This document shows positions 33,144 to 45,336 of a stretch of DNA of 64,000 nt, piece after piece. Location: the NCBI RefSeq assembly GCF_000801105.2, contig NC_079516.1, positions 43,938,908 through 44,002,907 of the forward strand, given 5' to 3'. The position numbers and the translations under genes were made by a program. The notes under the pieces are model-generated. The model was not told the DNA's origin, did no database searches, and saw only the letters and a list, made by a program, of their open reading frames with translations. Every line of letters begins with the position of its first letter. Within the stretch, counting starts at the first letter, position 1. The DNA comes from Raphanus sativus. Lineage: Eukaryota; Streptophyta; Magnoliopsida; Brassicales; Brassicaceae.

Positions 33144-34256
33144 TTAATCTGAAACAGAGAGACAATGCTGCAACCTATAGCCACGAGGGACACTCCCCAG
33201 AAGTTGAGGCGCTTCAGCTATCCCGTGAACCTCTCCTTCACTCCTCTCCAAAGCAATCATTCTACACCAAACCTCCTTCATCTCACCCCTACCAGCAACC
33301 TCTTCTTCCCACAAGAAGGCCAACTTTCCATAGTATTCAGCCATTGCAACAGACCAAACCTTGTTGAGATGAGTCAAACCACTAATCGCTCTCCATAGCC
33401 TCATCTCAGAGTCATACCACATCAACCCGAACCTAGCGTTATAAACGTAGAGCACATTGTTCATCACACAAGCACCCGTTCCCCACAACCATTTACCCTT
33501 AGTAGGCAAACCTAAACTCTCACAAGACCCATCTCTAGTATCATAGCACTCAATAGCGTCGTCAGAAAAACATAACGCACAAACTTTCCTGTTTAATGAC
33601 ACAGTTGCGGCGGCACTCCTCCACCAGTCTTGATCCTCAGGAACATGCGCTAGTTCCCACGTCTGCGTCTTCACGTCAAATGACTCCACGTGTATCTCGT
33701 CGTCTCTATAGCTCCCCATCACGTACACCTTGCTTCCGACTACACCCACGCTTCGGTATAGTCTAGCAGCTCTCGAACTAGGTCCTTGGCGAAACGTACC
33801 GGTTCTTGAATCAAGAACCCACATGCTTGACGAAGGAAAGAACGATCCACAGATAAAGAAAAGCTCAGGGCCTAGAGCGACGACGCAGGGTTCTTGCTCG
33901 ATCTGACAAGGAAACGTGAGGTCGATGGAGACGAGGTGGTTCTCTCTTGGGTTATTATTCTCAGCTCTGCGGAGAGTGAACCAGTGTGGGACCCGGCCTT
34001 CATCATTGGTTTTGCCGACGAAGCAGATGAAGAGCGAGTCTCTGCTGAGGAGAGAGCGAATCTTGTGTATCTCCGGCGAACGAAGAAGACGGCTGAAGTT
34101 CTTGGATACGCAAGAGACGGTCGGGTGATAGCGTTTCGGCACGCGAGCTAGTATTTCCAAGACGATGTCGATGGGAAGCGAGGATAACCACGACGACGGC
34201 GGCGACATTGAGTGGTTTATGTTTAGCGGTGGCTCGTCGGCGTTAGAGAGCGCCAC
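33144..34256 (-). CDS. F-box/kelch-repeat protein
   Basis: A single exon of 370 residues. The F-box is at residues about 20-65 (WLSSLPIDIVLEILARVPKR, SCVSKNFSRLLRSPEI) and should bind an ASK1-type SKP1 in an SCF ubiquitin ligase. Kelch-like segments follow (LFFICGSFF with MWVLDSRTGTFRQGPSSRAAR; VGVVGSKVYVMGSYRD with VESFDVKTQTWE; KVCALCFSDDAIECYDTRDG; NNVLYVYNARFGLMWYD) and would form the substrate-binding propeller. The start at 34256 could be replaced by Met17 (MSPPSSW), just before the F-box. It belongs to the large intronless Brassicaceae F-box/kelch group, like those clustered on Arabidopsis chromosome 4. I do not recall a syntenic partner here, so it may be an insertion by duplication. 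Confidence 0.93.
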   Translation of the reverse strand: MALSNADEPPLNINHSMSPPSSWLSSLPIDIVLEILARVPKRYHPTVSCVSKNFSRLLRSPEIHKIRSLLSRDSLFICFVGKTNDEGRVPHWFTLRRAENNNPRENHLVSIDLTFPCQIEQEPCVVALGPELFFICGSFFPSSSMWVLDSRTGTFRQGPSSRAARLYRSVGVVGSKVYVMGSYRDDEIHVESFDVKTQTWELAHVPEDQDWWRSAAATVSLNRKVCALCFSDDAIECYDTRDGSCESLGLPTKGKWLWGTGACVMNNVLYVYNARFGLMWYDSEMRLWRAISGLTHLNKVWSVAMAEYYGKLAFLWEEEVAGRGEMKEVWCRMIALERSEGEVHGIAEAPQLLGSVPRGYRLQHCLSVSD

Positions 34257-35043
34257 AGCGGCGAATGAACGTACGACTTTAGATATTTACTATTTTAGGG
34301 AAGTTAATGATACGACTCTTTTATCTTTTTTATACGAGGAGACTAGAACTTCGTATATTTAACTAGGGCTAGGGCTAGGGCTAGGGCTAGGGCGGGGGAG
34401 AATTACTTGCATGTTACTCGTGTTATACAAGTTACTCGTCCCGTAACTGTTTTAAATTTTCAAGTATTCATTGTTTTCAAGTATAAAATAATTACGGTAT
34501 TAAAAATTGAGAAATTTGCAAGTATAAAAATTTAAGCTACTCGGCTTGATATTTATCTGTTACTTGCTCAGAGAATACACTTTTTTTCATTGTGAGAAGT
34601 AAAATAATGTTCCTGTATCGAGAGATTCATGTTTTTTGTTCAATTTTCTTCTTATAAGAGAGTCGATTTCTCTTATTTAATCAACGATAAAAAATAAAGA
34701 GGAAAAAATCTTCAAGAAGCTACCCGAGACCTTGGGGAGCCACAGTAAAACACAATGGTCATTATTATTAACCTAATAGAATGATCTTTCACTATTGTTC
34801 AACAGTAACAAATGATCCTCTAGTTTTTTTCGGTTTTGCATAAATATTCAGATCATTGCAAGAAGAAGCTAGAATTTTTAAGGAAACGTGAAACACAAGT
34901 TAGTTCCAAAGATATCAAACCATCTTATTGTAAATACTTTCAGGACTTGGGATATATAGTAACAAAAAAACATGCTTAGGGAGCTCACTGAGGCAGCTAT
35001 ATACGGCTGACAAAGAAGAGAAAGAAGAGACGGCGATGGTGTC
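34257..35043. other. F-box promoter region and spacer
   Basis: Apart from the CTAGGG repeats this is AT-rich spacer; its right part leads into the SEC14-type fragment. No ORF is supported. Confidence 0.5.
34363..34392. repeat. Five CTAGGG hexamers upstream of the F-box gene
   Basis: Five perfect CTAGGG units lie about 105 bp before the F-box ATG. Read on the gene's strand they are CCCTAG repeats with telo-box-like cores; they are not the plant telomere heptamer. Confidence 0.9.
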
Positions 35044-35260
35044 AAAGCCAAGAGTATGCGTTGATGGAGAAGAGAATGGCCGAGCAGGAGGAGAAATGTA
35101 GATCGTTGGAGAATAAGCAGGCGGAGGCGTCCTCCCCGGAGAAAGAACAGATACTAACTGCCACTCTAAGCCGTGTAGACGAGATTGAGCTTCAGTTGTC
35201 TGAGACCAAGAAGGCAACCAGCCTCTTTTACTTTGAAGCAAACATACATACATATTTAAG
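35044..35260 (+). pseudogene. 3' remnant of a SEC14-nodulin lipid-transfer gene
   Basis: A plus-strand frame reads MEKRMAEQEEKCRSLENK..., SSPEKEQILTATLSRVDEIE and LQLSETKKA, the C-terminal coiled coil of plant SEC14-nodulin proteins. The same block ([20 protein letters not shown]) ends the intact gene at 36989-40032. Nothing of the lipid-binding domain is found upstream, the expected Lys-rich tail is lost after TKKA, and frames shift just before. Its place next to the FHA gene is where Arabidopsis has SFH3 (AT2G21540), so it is most likely the remains of that gene. Confidence 0.75.
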
Positions 35261-35458
35261 TAAAGTGATTTTGGTGGCATTATTGGCGCTTTTTGGGTGT
35301 GTTAAATAACGTGTAGCAAGTAGAGTAATGTATGATGTATCTACCAATTTAATTTATTTTGTTTGAAATATTATAGAAATATTGTTTACACTTTACATAG
35401 AGTTATATAAGCTCAACAATGGTTGTAGAACAACCGAACAGGTTTGGGGTTTGGTTGG

Positions 35459-36519
35459 TTACTCTGTGGCTGGTTTCTCGGTGGGTTCTTCTTCTTCTTG
35501 ACTATCTTGGAGCTTGAAAACACGGAAAATTGCTAGATTCGTATCTCCTGCGCCAATCACACACATAAAAAAAAGAGTGAGTCTATCAAAAAAAGATCCT
35601 ACTGGCATATATATATATATAGAGATGGGAAACAGAGATTTTGGTGAGTACCAAAGGTGATTCGGGTTCCGGGAAAGGCAGGAGCAGCAACACCAGGGAT
35701 CAGACGTTTGTCTTCGATGAATGTACCATTTGTACTGTTCATATCCGTTACAAGAAGGTTGTCTCTTTGTGTATCAATTGTCGCATGTACTCCCGAGACT
35801 GCCAGTGCACAAGATTTAGAAAAAAAACTTTGAACTCAAAACTGATACCATATTAAGTCTCACACTTCACTTCGAAGACTACAAAAGAAACGATCAAAAC
35901 ACTCCTCAAGAAGATATAAAAAAGAAAACTATACCGGTGGCCACAGGAATCACAACGTCAGCCTTTTCAGGTAGCCGTCCGATGGTAACTTGACCCTGCT
36001 CAGTTTGAATGAGCTTTTTTAATAAACAAGCAAACGATGCATGAATAGTAATTCAACTAATAGAGTTTTGTTTTTACTTACGGAAGAGATCTCGAAAGGA
36101 GCAGGCATTTCCACTTTGTAACCAATGTGTCTTGTGTCTCCATCTCCTGTTAAGTAAGTTTATTGAATCAAACACATATACTCAGTAAGATAGTGAAACT
36201 TGTAGCTGCTTTTGCTTTTTTCTTTTTTTTTACCAACTGGTTGGAGAAGCCACCGTTCTCTTTTGGTGGCAGAAGCTGGGGGTTGACTCCCATCCACGGA
36301 GGCGGAGGCGCGTGTTGTTGTTGTCCTCACCACCGGTGCATGGCTTCTGTGTTTCTTCTTGGCAATGAAGCTAATGTTACTGAACTGTTTGATCTCTTTC
36401 AAACAATTGACTGAAACAGCTCCGTCTTGGTTCCTCTTACCATTTAAGCAGGAGAGTGATGATGAAGAGATTGAGAACTTAACCCGTGAGCACAACTGGG
36501 ATGTTGTTGATATCTCCAT
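35459..36519 (-). CDS. FHA-domain protein, probably plastid-targeted
   Basis: Five exons: 36519-36234, 36146-36082, 35995-35935, 35798-35652, 35547-35459; 215 residues. The Ser-rich, acid-poor N-terminus (MEISTTSQLCSRVKFSISSS) looks like a chloroplast transit peptide. The FHA domain is at residues about 95-190: IGYKVEMPAPFEI, TIGRLPEKADVVIP, SGVHATI and DMNSTNGTFIEDKRL. It should bind phosphothreonine peptides through the conserved GR, S-H and N residues. The tail is acidic (DSQEEEEPTEKPATE). It corresponds to AT2G21530 by order and sequence as I recall it. It lies 469 bp from the stop of the next gene on the same strand. Partner and process are unknown from sequence. Confidence 0.93.
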
Positions 36520-36988
36520 TTTTCTCTTCTTCTAAGTTACTTCTTGATAAACTAAAGATTCCTGCTTTTGATTGATCGATCTTCCAAGAAAAAGACAAGT
36601 TAAAAAGAAGAATAATAAAACCTTTGAAAAAAAACATTTAAGAGATAAATGACACGATATGGATCTGTGGCCACCATTATAACGCATACGGATAACAAAA
36701 TCCATATAAAATCCGTTAACTTTTAATAAATAGTTTCGGATTTAATCTTATTAATTTTGCATTAACAAGTTTACAACTTTCACAAGGTTATAAGATAAAA
36801 ACATAATATATATATATAAAGCGTGGAGGAGGATCATCGTCACAGAAGAAAGAGCTCTCTCTGTATCAGTTTTAAACATCAAATCAGACAAATGAGTTTT
36901 CTTGGTGATCTAAGAAACGTGGTGTGAAGGAGGAGAAAGTAAAGAGTTTGATTGATGCCTGGTCAGGTCATACATAGGCTTTTTTGCT
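36520..36988. other. FHA promoter / SEC14-type 3' flank
   Basis: A strong TATA-like run (atatatatatataaagcg, about 36805-36822) faces plus strand and is followed at 36892 by ATGAGTTTTCTTGG, an 11-codon frame. In another frame a piece reading GVKEEKVKSLIDAWSGHT follows to about 36973. This may be the relic of a small gene; I cannot name it. Confidence 0.35.
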
Positions 36989-40032
<3,044 letters not shown>

Positions 40033-42681
40033 CTCTAGATTCCTCGGATCTCTCTCTCTCTCTCTCTCCCTAAATCTTTCTCGAGAAAAATTGGCTGATT
40101 CACGAATCAATTGAAACCAGCAAAAGTAAAATATCGAGCGGATCTATCTATCTACTTCTCTCTCTCACATTCGGAGTCCCTCACATTCACAAGAAGAAGA
40201 GCTAAAAATAAACAAATAGCGAGGCAAAAGTGGAGTCTAATTAGGAACCAACTCTGGAGGACTTTCTCACTTTCTCTCCTACCTCTCACCACCTATAATC
40301 CCCTCTACTTTGATTTCTTTTTTAATATTTTGCTCTTTATTCTAAAAATACCCCAACTGTTACACTCGTTTCCCGTTGTGTGCCCCACACTTTTTTTTGT
40401 CTTTCAATCTAACCCCTAAATTGACGGTGGTATTTCGTGAGGATTTTTAAATATCGGAAATTATAAAATTGTTTTTATCCAACTTGTAGTATTTTACTAG
40501 TATTTATGTACCTAACCTAATTTTTTCATATTTACCACGTATTGGCTTTTATTTTTTTTGCGTAACATCAATCATATTCTGATCTTTTTTTATAATATGG
40601 TATAATACCAAAAGAAAATATAAAGAAATCTATTTAATCAAATTTGGTCAAATAATGATATTTTAATTAATAATACTGTGATATATTGCATCTGGTTGAA
40701 AACTTATTATATAAAATTGAGGTTACGTTTGTTCAAATATAAAAGGTAGGCATAATGTTGGGGGGTGTATTTGGCCTCATGAAAACAATAAGGAGAAAGT
40801 GGAGAGATCATTGCTTTTGTCATCAACCGAGACAAATTCAACGGTCATTAATGGCCATAGGTACGGTTTTAACTGATCTACGGTCAACAGACCTGCAAAC
40901 CTATTTACTCAGTGGTACAGGTTAAAATAATTTAAACATTTTATTTTTATTTTAAAATATGCGCCGACAAAATGACGACAACATAGGGGGATGGAGAAAA
41001 TATAGTATATTCTTTTCACTATGACCCCACTTAATTTTGGATCAATTGTAAACTACCAAAACAAAATTTTGGAATTATTTCTAAGTTTTGTAACTTACAT
41101 TAATATTTATATTTTCTCAAAACTTCATCTGGTTTATCTTGTTGTTGATACTCTAATAAGACTTGTGTTTATAAAAGTATTTGAATAAGGACAATTATGT
41201 TTTAAATTCTTATTAGATCATAGTCTATTCCATTTGTGGACTTATTTCTAAGTTTCAATTGTTCTCTTCTTAGAAAAACTTGCAATATGTTCTGTCAATC
41301 AATACAAAGCTAAGATTGACTGATTTTAACATTTTATACATGGGGTTATGTGAGAGCATTAGACTTTTGTTTCTTTATTTTTGGTCAGCTTTGACAATTA
41401 GAAGATGGTGTGCAGGAAAATGTGAATTGTTCATTAATAAGGGGGTCAATATGAAATTTCATTCGTTACCTCATACAATGGACCTACATAACACGTGGCA
41501 GATAACAGAGGATTGATAAAAGAAACAATTTCAAGTAAAATACGGAGCAACTAATGGAATGGTCAGTGGTCGTTAGGCCTTCCCATCTTTGAAATATTTA
41601 TTATTTAATTGCTTACTTTCACGAAATGTATTTTTTCTAGAAATTGGCAAAAGAATGAGTTTAGGAAAAATATACTTATTATTAGAAGGTTCATTAATTG
41701 AATCTAACAGCACGAATATTGACTTTCAGTTAATGCAATGATCAGTCGAGTTATGATTGGCGATGTACCTTCTGGAGAATTTTTAATCAATCATTGCAAT
41801 TTCACCATAACAACACTATTTAAACAAAAAATTAATAAAATAACGTTATTTGACCAAAAAAATTAATAAAATAACGTTAGTGAATTGAGAAATTCAAAAG
41901 ACTAATCAGAAGATGGTATTCATTGATTTACGGTGACGATATATACTTGCATTTTAGATTCAAACTTAGTAGTAACTGATATTTCTCTTTGCTTAGTCCT
42001 AAATACCACTCGTTAGAGTTAACAAAAAGTTCCATACCATATCATAATTCTGGTCAGAAGTCTGGATCATTCAGTCCGGACCAAGTGAATAGTAATACCA
42101 AAACATGCTAATGAGCAGAATAGAAAAGAGAATAATGTAATCCAAAAGGACCAACAAAACGATAAAAGAGAGAGATGATCACCAGGTAAAATAATGAGGC
42201 TCACATGCTTCGTTGTGCACATAGTGATTTTGTTGTTCAATTACACTGCCATGGAGGCCCCGCTTGGTTGTAACTTTTCAGTAAGGCTGTCCTAGAAAAA
42301 CCGAACATAAAAATTTAAAATATAGTAAGCGAACATAGTTGCAAAAAACTGCAACGTATCCAGTTTAACTTTTAAGTCATTGTTTTCACATACAATATAC
42401 AATGTTACCAGGATGTACAATTTGTCAACTTTTCCATGCCAAATGATGTCTTTATTTTGAGAAGAGCTACGGTTACTGCAAATTAGTTTCAGGGGACAGC
42501 AAATTACTCAATCACTCTCAAACAGGAAAAGATTTTGAAGTATACAACTCAAGAATGGAGATCAATCTATATATGTCTTTTGGCCAGGTTGCTTTATAAG
42601 AGAAGTTTGTGGATCTTAAAATCACACTAAGTATTTTATAGTATTTGTTTGTAATAGATTATGCAAAAAATAACTAGTAGA
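40033..42681. other. Gene-poor spacer, 2.6 kb
   Basis: The first 350 bp include the SEC14-type 5' UTR and CT-rich promoter (runs of ctctct at 40048-40065 and 40155-40170). The rest is AT-rich with short scattered ORFs (for example 41280-41516) lacking motifs. No repeat boundaries recognised. Confidence 0.5.
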
Positions 42682-42918
42682 TCTATTCTATTAAAATAAA
42701 AATATACATACTGATAAATGTTAGGTCTAACTATTTATTTCATTTATTTAAAGAATTCTATCAAATTAAATTAATATTTAACATAAATATGATTACAAAA
42801 AACTTCAATATAAAAACTAATTTTTTAAAAAAATCAAAACAAAAAATATATCCTCTAAAACAATATCGAGAATCTTAATTTTCAAAATTAAGATTTTGAA
42901 GAGCGAGTCTGAATCTAG
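42682..42918 (+). mobile_element. Mini-Helitron, 237 bp
   Basis: Starts TCTATTCTATTAAAATAAAA after A (42681) and ends CTAG at 42915-42918 before T (42919). A perfect 12-bp stem with a single-base loop (aatcttaatttt/aaaattaagatt, 42871-42895) precedes the end by 19 bases, farther than usual, and is AT-rich rather than GC-rich. The 5' motif is close to those of the Helitrons at 11421 and 62557. Confidence 0.6.
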
Positions 42919-43247
42919 TAATTTTCATAAAACAACAACGATTTAAGGGGTGATTAGCTAGGCTGTAAGTTTGTAACTAGTGACTTTAGCTTTAATTTAT
43001 ATCTATAACCACTTAAGTTACCAATTATGTTTTAAGTAGTTTTTAAAGATAAAGTTATAAAATAAAAAATAGTTGTAGAAGCTTTATTTTCTAAAGCAAA
43101 AAAATATCGTTGTAGAAAACTATTTCCTTTTTAAAATATTGTTGTAAGAATATATTTCTTTTTCGTCATTTCTCTTATTTAATTTATACGACTACATCAA
43201 AAAAAATTTACAGTCTAAATTATACAGTAAATTTTCTACCGCTACAA

Positions 43248-43380
43248 TGAAAGTTATTGTATTTCCCTTGAGTCAATCATGTACAAGACGTAATCTTTAA
43301 ATACAACAAGTTCGATAGTCAGTTCCTGTAATCTAGCTTTAGATCCTAGAATATAGGAGAATATATGGTATATTCTAACA
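43248..43380 (-). repeat. Copia 3' LTR
   Basis: 133 bp, starting tgaaagttattg and ending atattctaaca in plus-strand reading. It matches the other LTR throughout by eye. Very short for a Copia LTR. Confidence 0.96.
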
Positions 43381-43389
43381 CTCTCCCTC
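43381..43389 (-). other. Polypurine tract
   Basis: On the minus strand GAGGGAGAG directly abuts the 3' LTR, the expected primer site for plus-strand DNA synthesis. It follows the polyprotein stop (43393-43395) immediately. Confidence 0.85.
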
Positions 43390-43392
43390 AGT

Positions 43393-45336
43393 CTAATCGT
43401 TTGGCGCCCGAACGGATAGACTGGATTTGAACTCGTTGAAAAGAGTTGTTGGCAGAGCTTTAGTAAAGATGTCTGCATATTGTGAAGAGGAGGGAACATG
43501 AAGAACTCGAACTTGACCCATATTAACCTTCTCACGAACAAAGTGAATATCAATCTCCACGTGCTTTGTTCTTTGATGCTTAACAGGATTGTTGGAGAGG
43601 TAGACCGCACTGATGTTGTCGCAGTAGACCAGAGTGGCAGTGGTGAGCGGACATTTGAGCTCGAGAAGAAGATTTCTTATCCAACATGTTTCAGCTACTA
43701 CATTAGCCACTCCTTTATACTCTGCTTCGGAGCTTGATCTCGAGACAGTCGGCTGCCGTTTAGAGGACCAGGATATGAGGTTTTGTCCAAGATAAATGCA
43801 GTAGCCTGATGTGGATCGTCGTGTGTCAGGGCAGCCTGCCCAGTCAGCGTCTGTGTATGCTGTAAGGAAATTGGAGCTGGACTTGAATAGCTGCAAACCG
43901 TGTGATATAGTACCCTGGAGATATCGCAAGACTCTCTTGAGAGCAGTGAGGTGTGTGACTCTCGGATCGTGCATGAACAAGCAAAGTTGGTGAACTGCAT
44001 ATTGTATGTCAGGGCGCGTCAGTGTGAGGTATTGCAGAGCACCGGCAAGACTGCGATACAGTGTCGGATCATCTATCTTTGCGCCACCTTCTTGAGACAG
44101 TTTGGACTTCATGTCGACTGGTGTGCTTATGGGCTTGCAATCTTGCATTTGAGCACGCTGCAAAATGTCTTTGGCATAAGCAGATTGCGTTAGTAGCATA
44201 CCTTTGTCGTTGTAGTCAACCTTAACCCCCAAGAAAAAATTGAGTTTGCCTTCATCAGACATTTCAAATTCTTGTCGGAGCAAAGAAGTGATGTGATGAC
44301 GAAGTGAGGCCGACGAGGATGTGAGAAGGATATCATCTACATAGAGTAAAAGGAATGCCTCGTCTGATCCTTTACTGTATACGAACAGAGACGTGTCACT
44401 GTTACTCTTCCGGAAGCCAAGTCGTTCCACGAAGTCAGAGAAACGTGCATTCCAGGCTCGCGGGGCCTGTTTAAGCCCGTATATGGCCTTCTCGAGTTTA
44501 CACACATGCTGCGGATTGGACTTGTCAATCATACCTGGAGGCTGGTGCATGTAAACGGGTTTATCAAGCTTGCCGTGGAGGAAGGCGTTCTTGACGTCCA
44601 AATGATGAACCTCCCATGACCTTTGCAGAGCGAGATGTAGCACTGATCTTATAGTCACTGGTTTCACGACAGGGCTAAATGTCTCATCGTAGTCAAGGCC
44701 TTGTTCTTGTGATTTGCCGTTGGCGACAAGGCGAGATTTGTGGCGATGAACCTTCCCCTCTGCATCAAGTTTATGCTTATAGAGCCACATAGAACGCACA
44801 ATGTTAGCATCAGGTGGACGACGAACAAGATTAAATGTCTTATTCTTAATCAAAGCATCGTACTCAACAGTCATAGAAGGGTTCCAGTTAGGATCCTGAA
44901 GAGCTTTTAAATGACTGGTGGGAATGGGAGAGACAGTAGAAGTGTTTAGGTTAAGGACAGTTCTCTGTTTTCGTGTGCCATCTCTGCTCCTAGTAGTCAT
45001 TGGGTGACGTTGAGGAGGAGCAGGAGGAGGAAAAATCAGAGGAGCAGGAAGAGATTGTTGGTTGAAAGGAGGCGGATTCATAGGACTCTCCAGAATGTTT
45101 TTAAAGATTGGGGAAGGCTCAGAAGTGATATCAAGAAAACCATACGGCAAGGGTGTTTTAGTGGTTTGAGTTTCGGCCAAAGGAAAGATGGTTTCATCAA
45201 AAATCACATGGCGTGATATGATGATTTTTCTGGTTTTGAGATCAAGGCAGCGGTACCCTTTGTGGTTGGTGGGATAACCGAGAAACAAGCAAGGTGATGA
45301 TCTGGGTGCAAGTTTGTGAAGGGAAGAATGGTTCAA
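43393..45336 (-). CDS. Copia polyprotein, reverse transcriptase/RNase H part
   Basis: An open frame of 647 codons, downstream part of the element's single polyprotein. It holds the end of the integrase region (LFLGYPTNHKGYRC), reverse transcriptase (KARLVANG-like KSRLVANGKSQEQG, LDVKNAFLHG and the YVDDILL catalytic motif) and RNase H (YTDADWAG, SRSSSEAEY, LVYCDNISAVYLS and KHVEIDIHFVRE). No internal stop. It is out of frame with the gag-integrase frame upstream; the overlap (45242-45336) shows where homology switches frame. The first Met of this frame is internal to the domain and not a natural start, so it would not be translated by itself. One LTR copy lies just downstream. Confidence 0.93.
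   Translation of the reverse strand: MNHSSLHKLAPRSSPCLFLGYPTNHKGYRCLDLKTRKIIISRHVIFDETIFPLAETQTTKTPLPYGFLDITSEPSPIFKNILESPMNPPPFNQQSLPAPLIFPPPAPPQRHPMTTRSRDGTRKQRTVLNLNTSTVSPIPTSHLKALQDPNWNPSMTVEYDALIKNKTFNLVRRPPDANIVRSMWLYKHKLDAEGKVHRHKSRLVANGKSQEQGLDYDETFSPVVKPVTIRSVLHLALQRSWEVHHLDVKNAFLHGKLDKPVYMHQPPGMIDKSNPQHVCKLEKAIYGLKQAPRAWNARFSDFVERLGFRKSNSDTSLFVYSKGSDEAFLLLYVDDILLTSSSASLRHHITSLLRQEFEMSDEGKLNFFLGVKVDYNDKGMLLTQSAYAKDILQRAQMQDCKPISTPVDMKSKLSQEGGAKIDDPTLYRSLAGALQYLTLTRPDIQYAVHQLCLFMHDPRVTHLTALKRVLRYLQGTISHGLQLFKSSSNFLTAYTDADWAGCPDTRRSTSGYCIYLGQNLISWSSKRQPTVSRSSSEAEYKGVANVVAETCWIRNLLLELKCPLTTATLVYCDNISAVYLSNNPVKHQRTKHVEIDIHFVREKVNMGQVRVLHVPSSSQYADIFTKALPTTLFNEFKSSLSVRAPND

Noticed and set aside
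34363..34392. Interstitial telomere
   Set aside because: The unit is CTAGGG, not the plant TTTAGGG heptamer, and only five copies are present.
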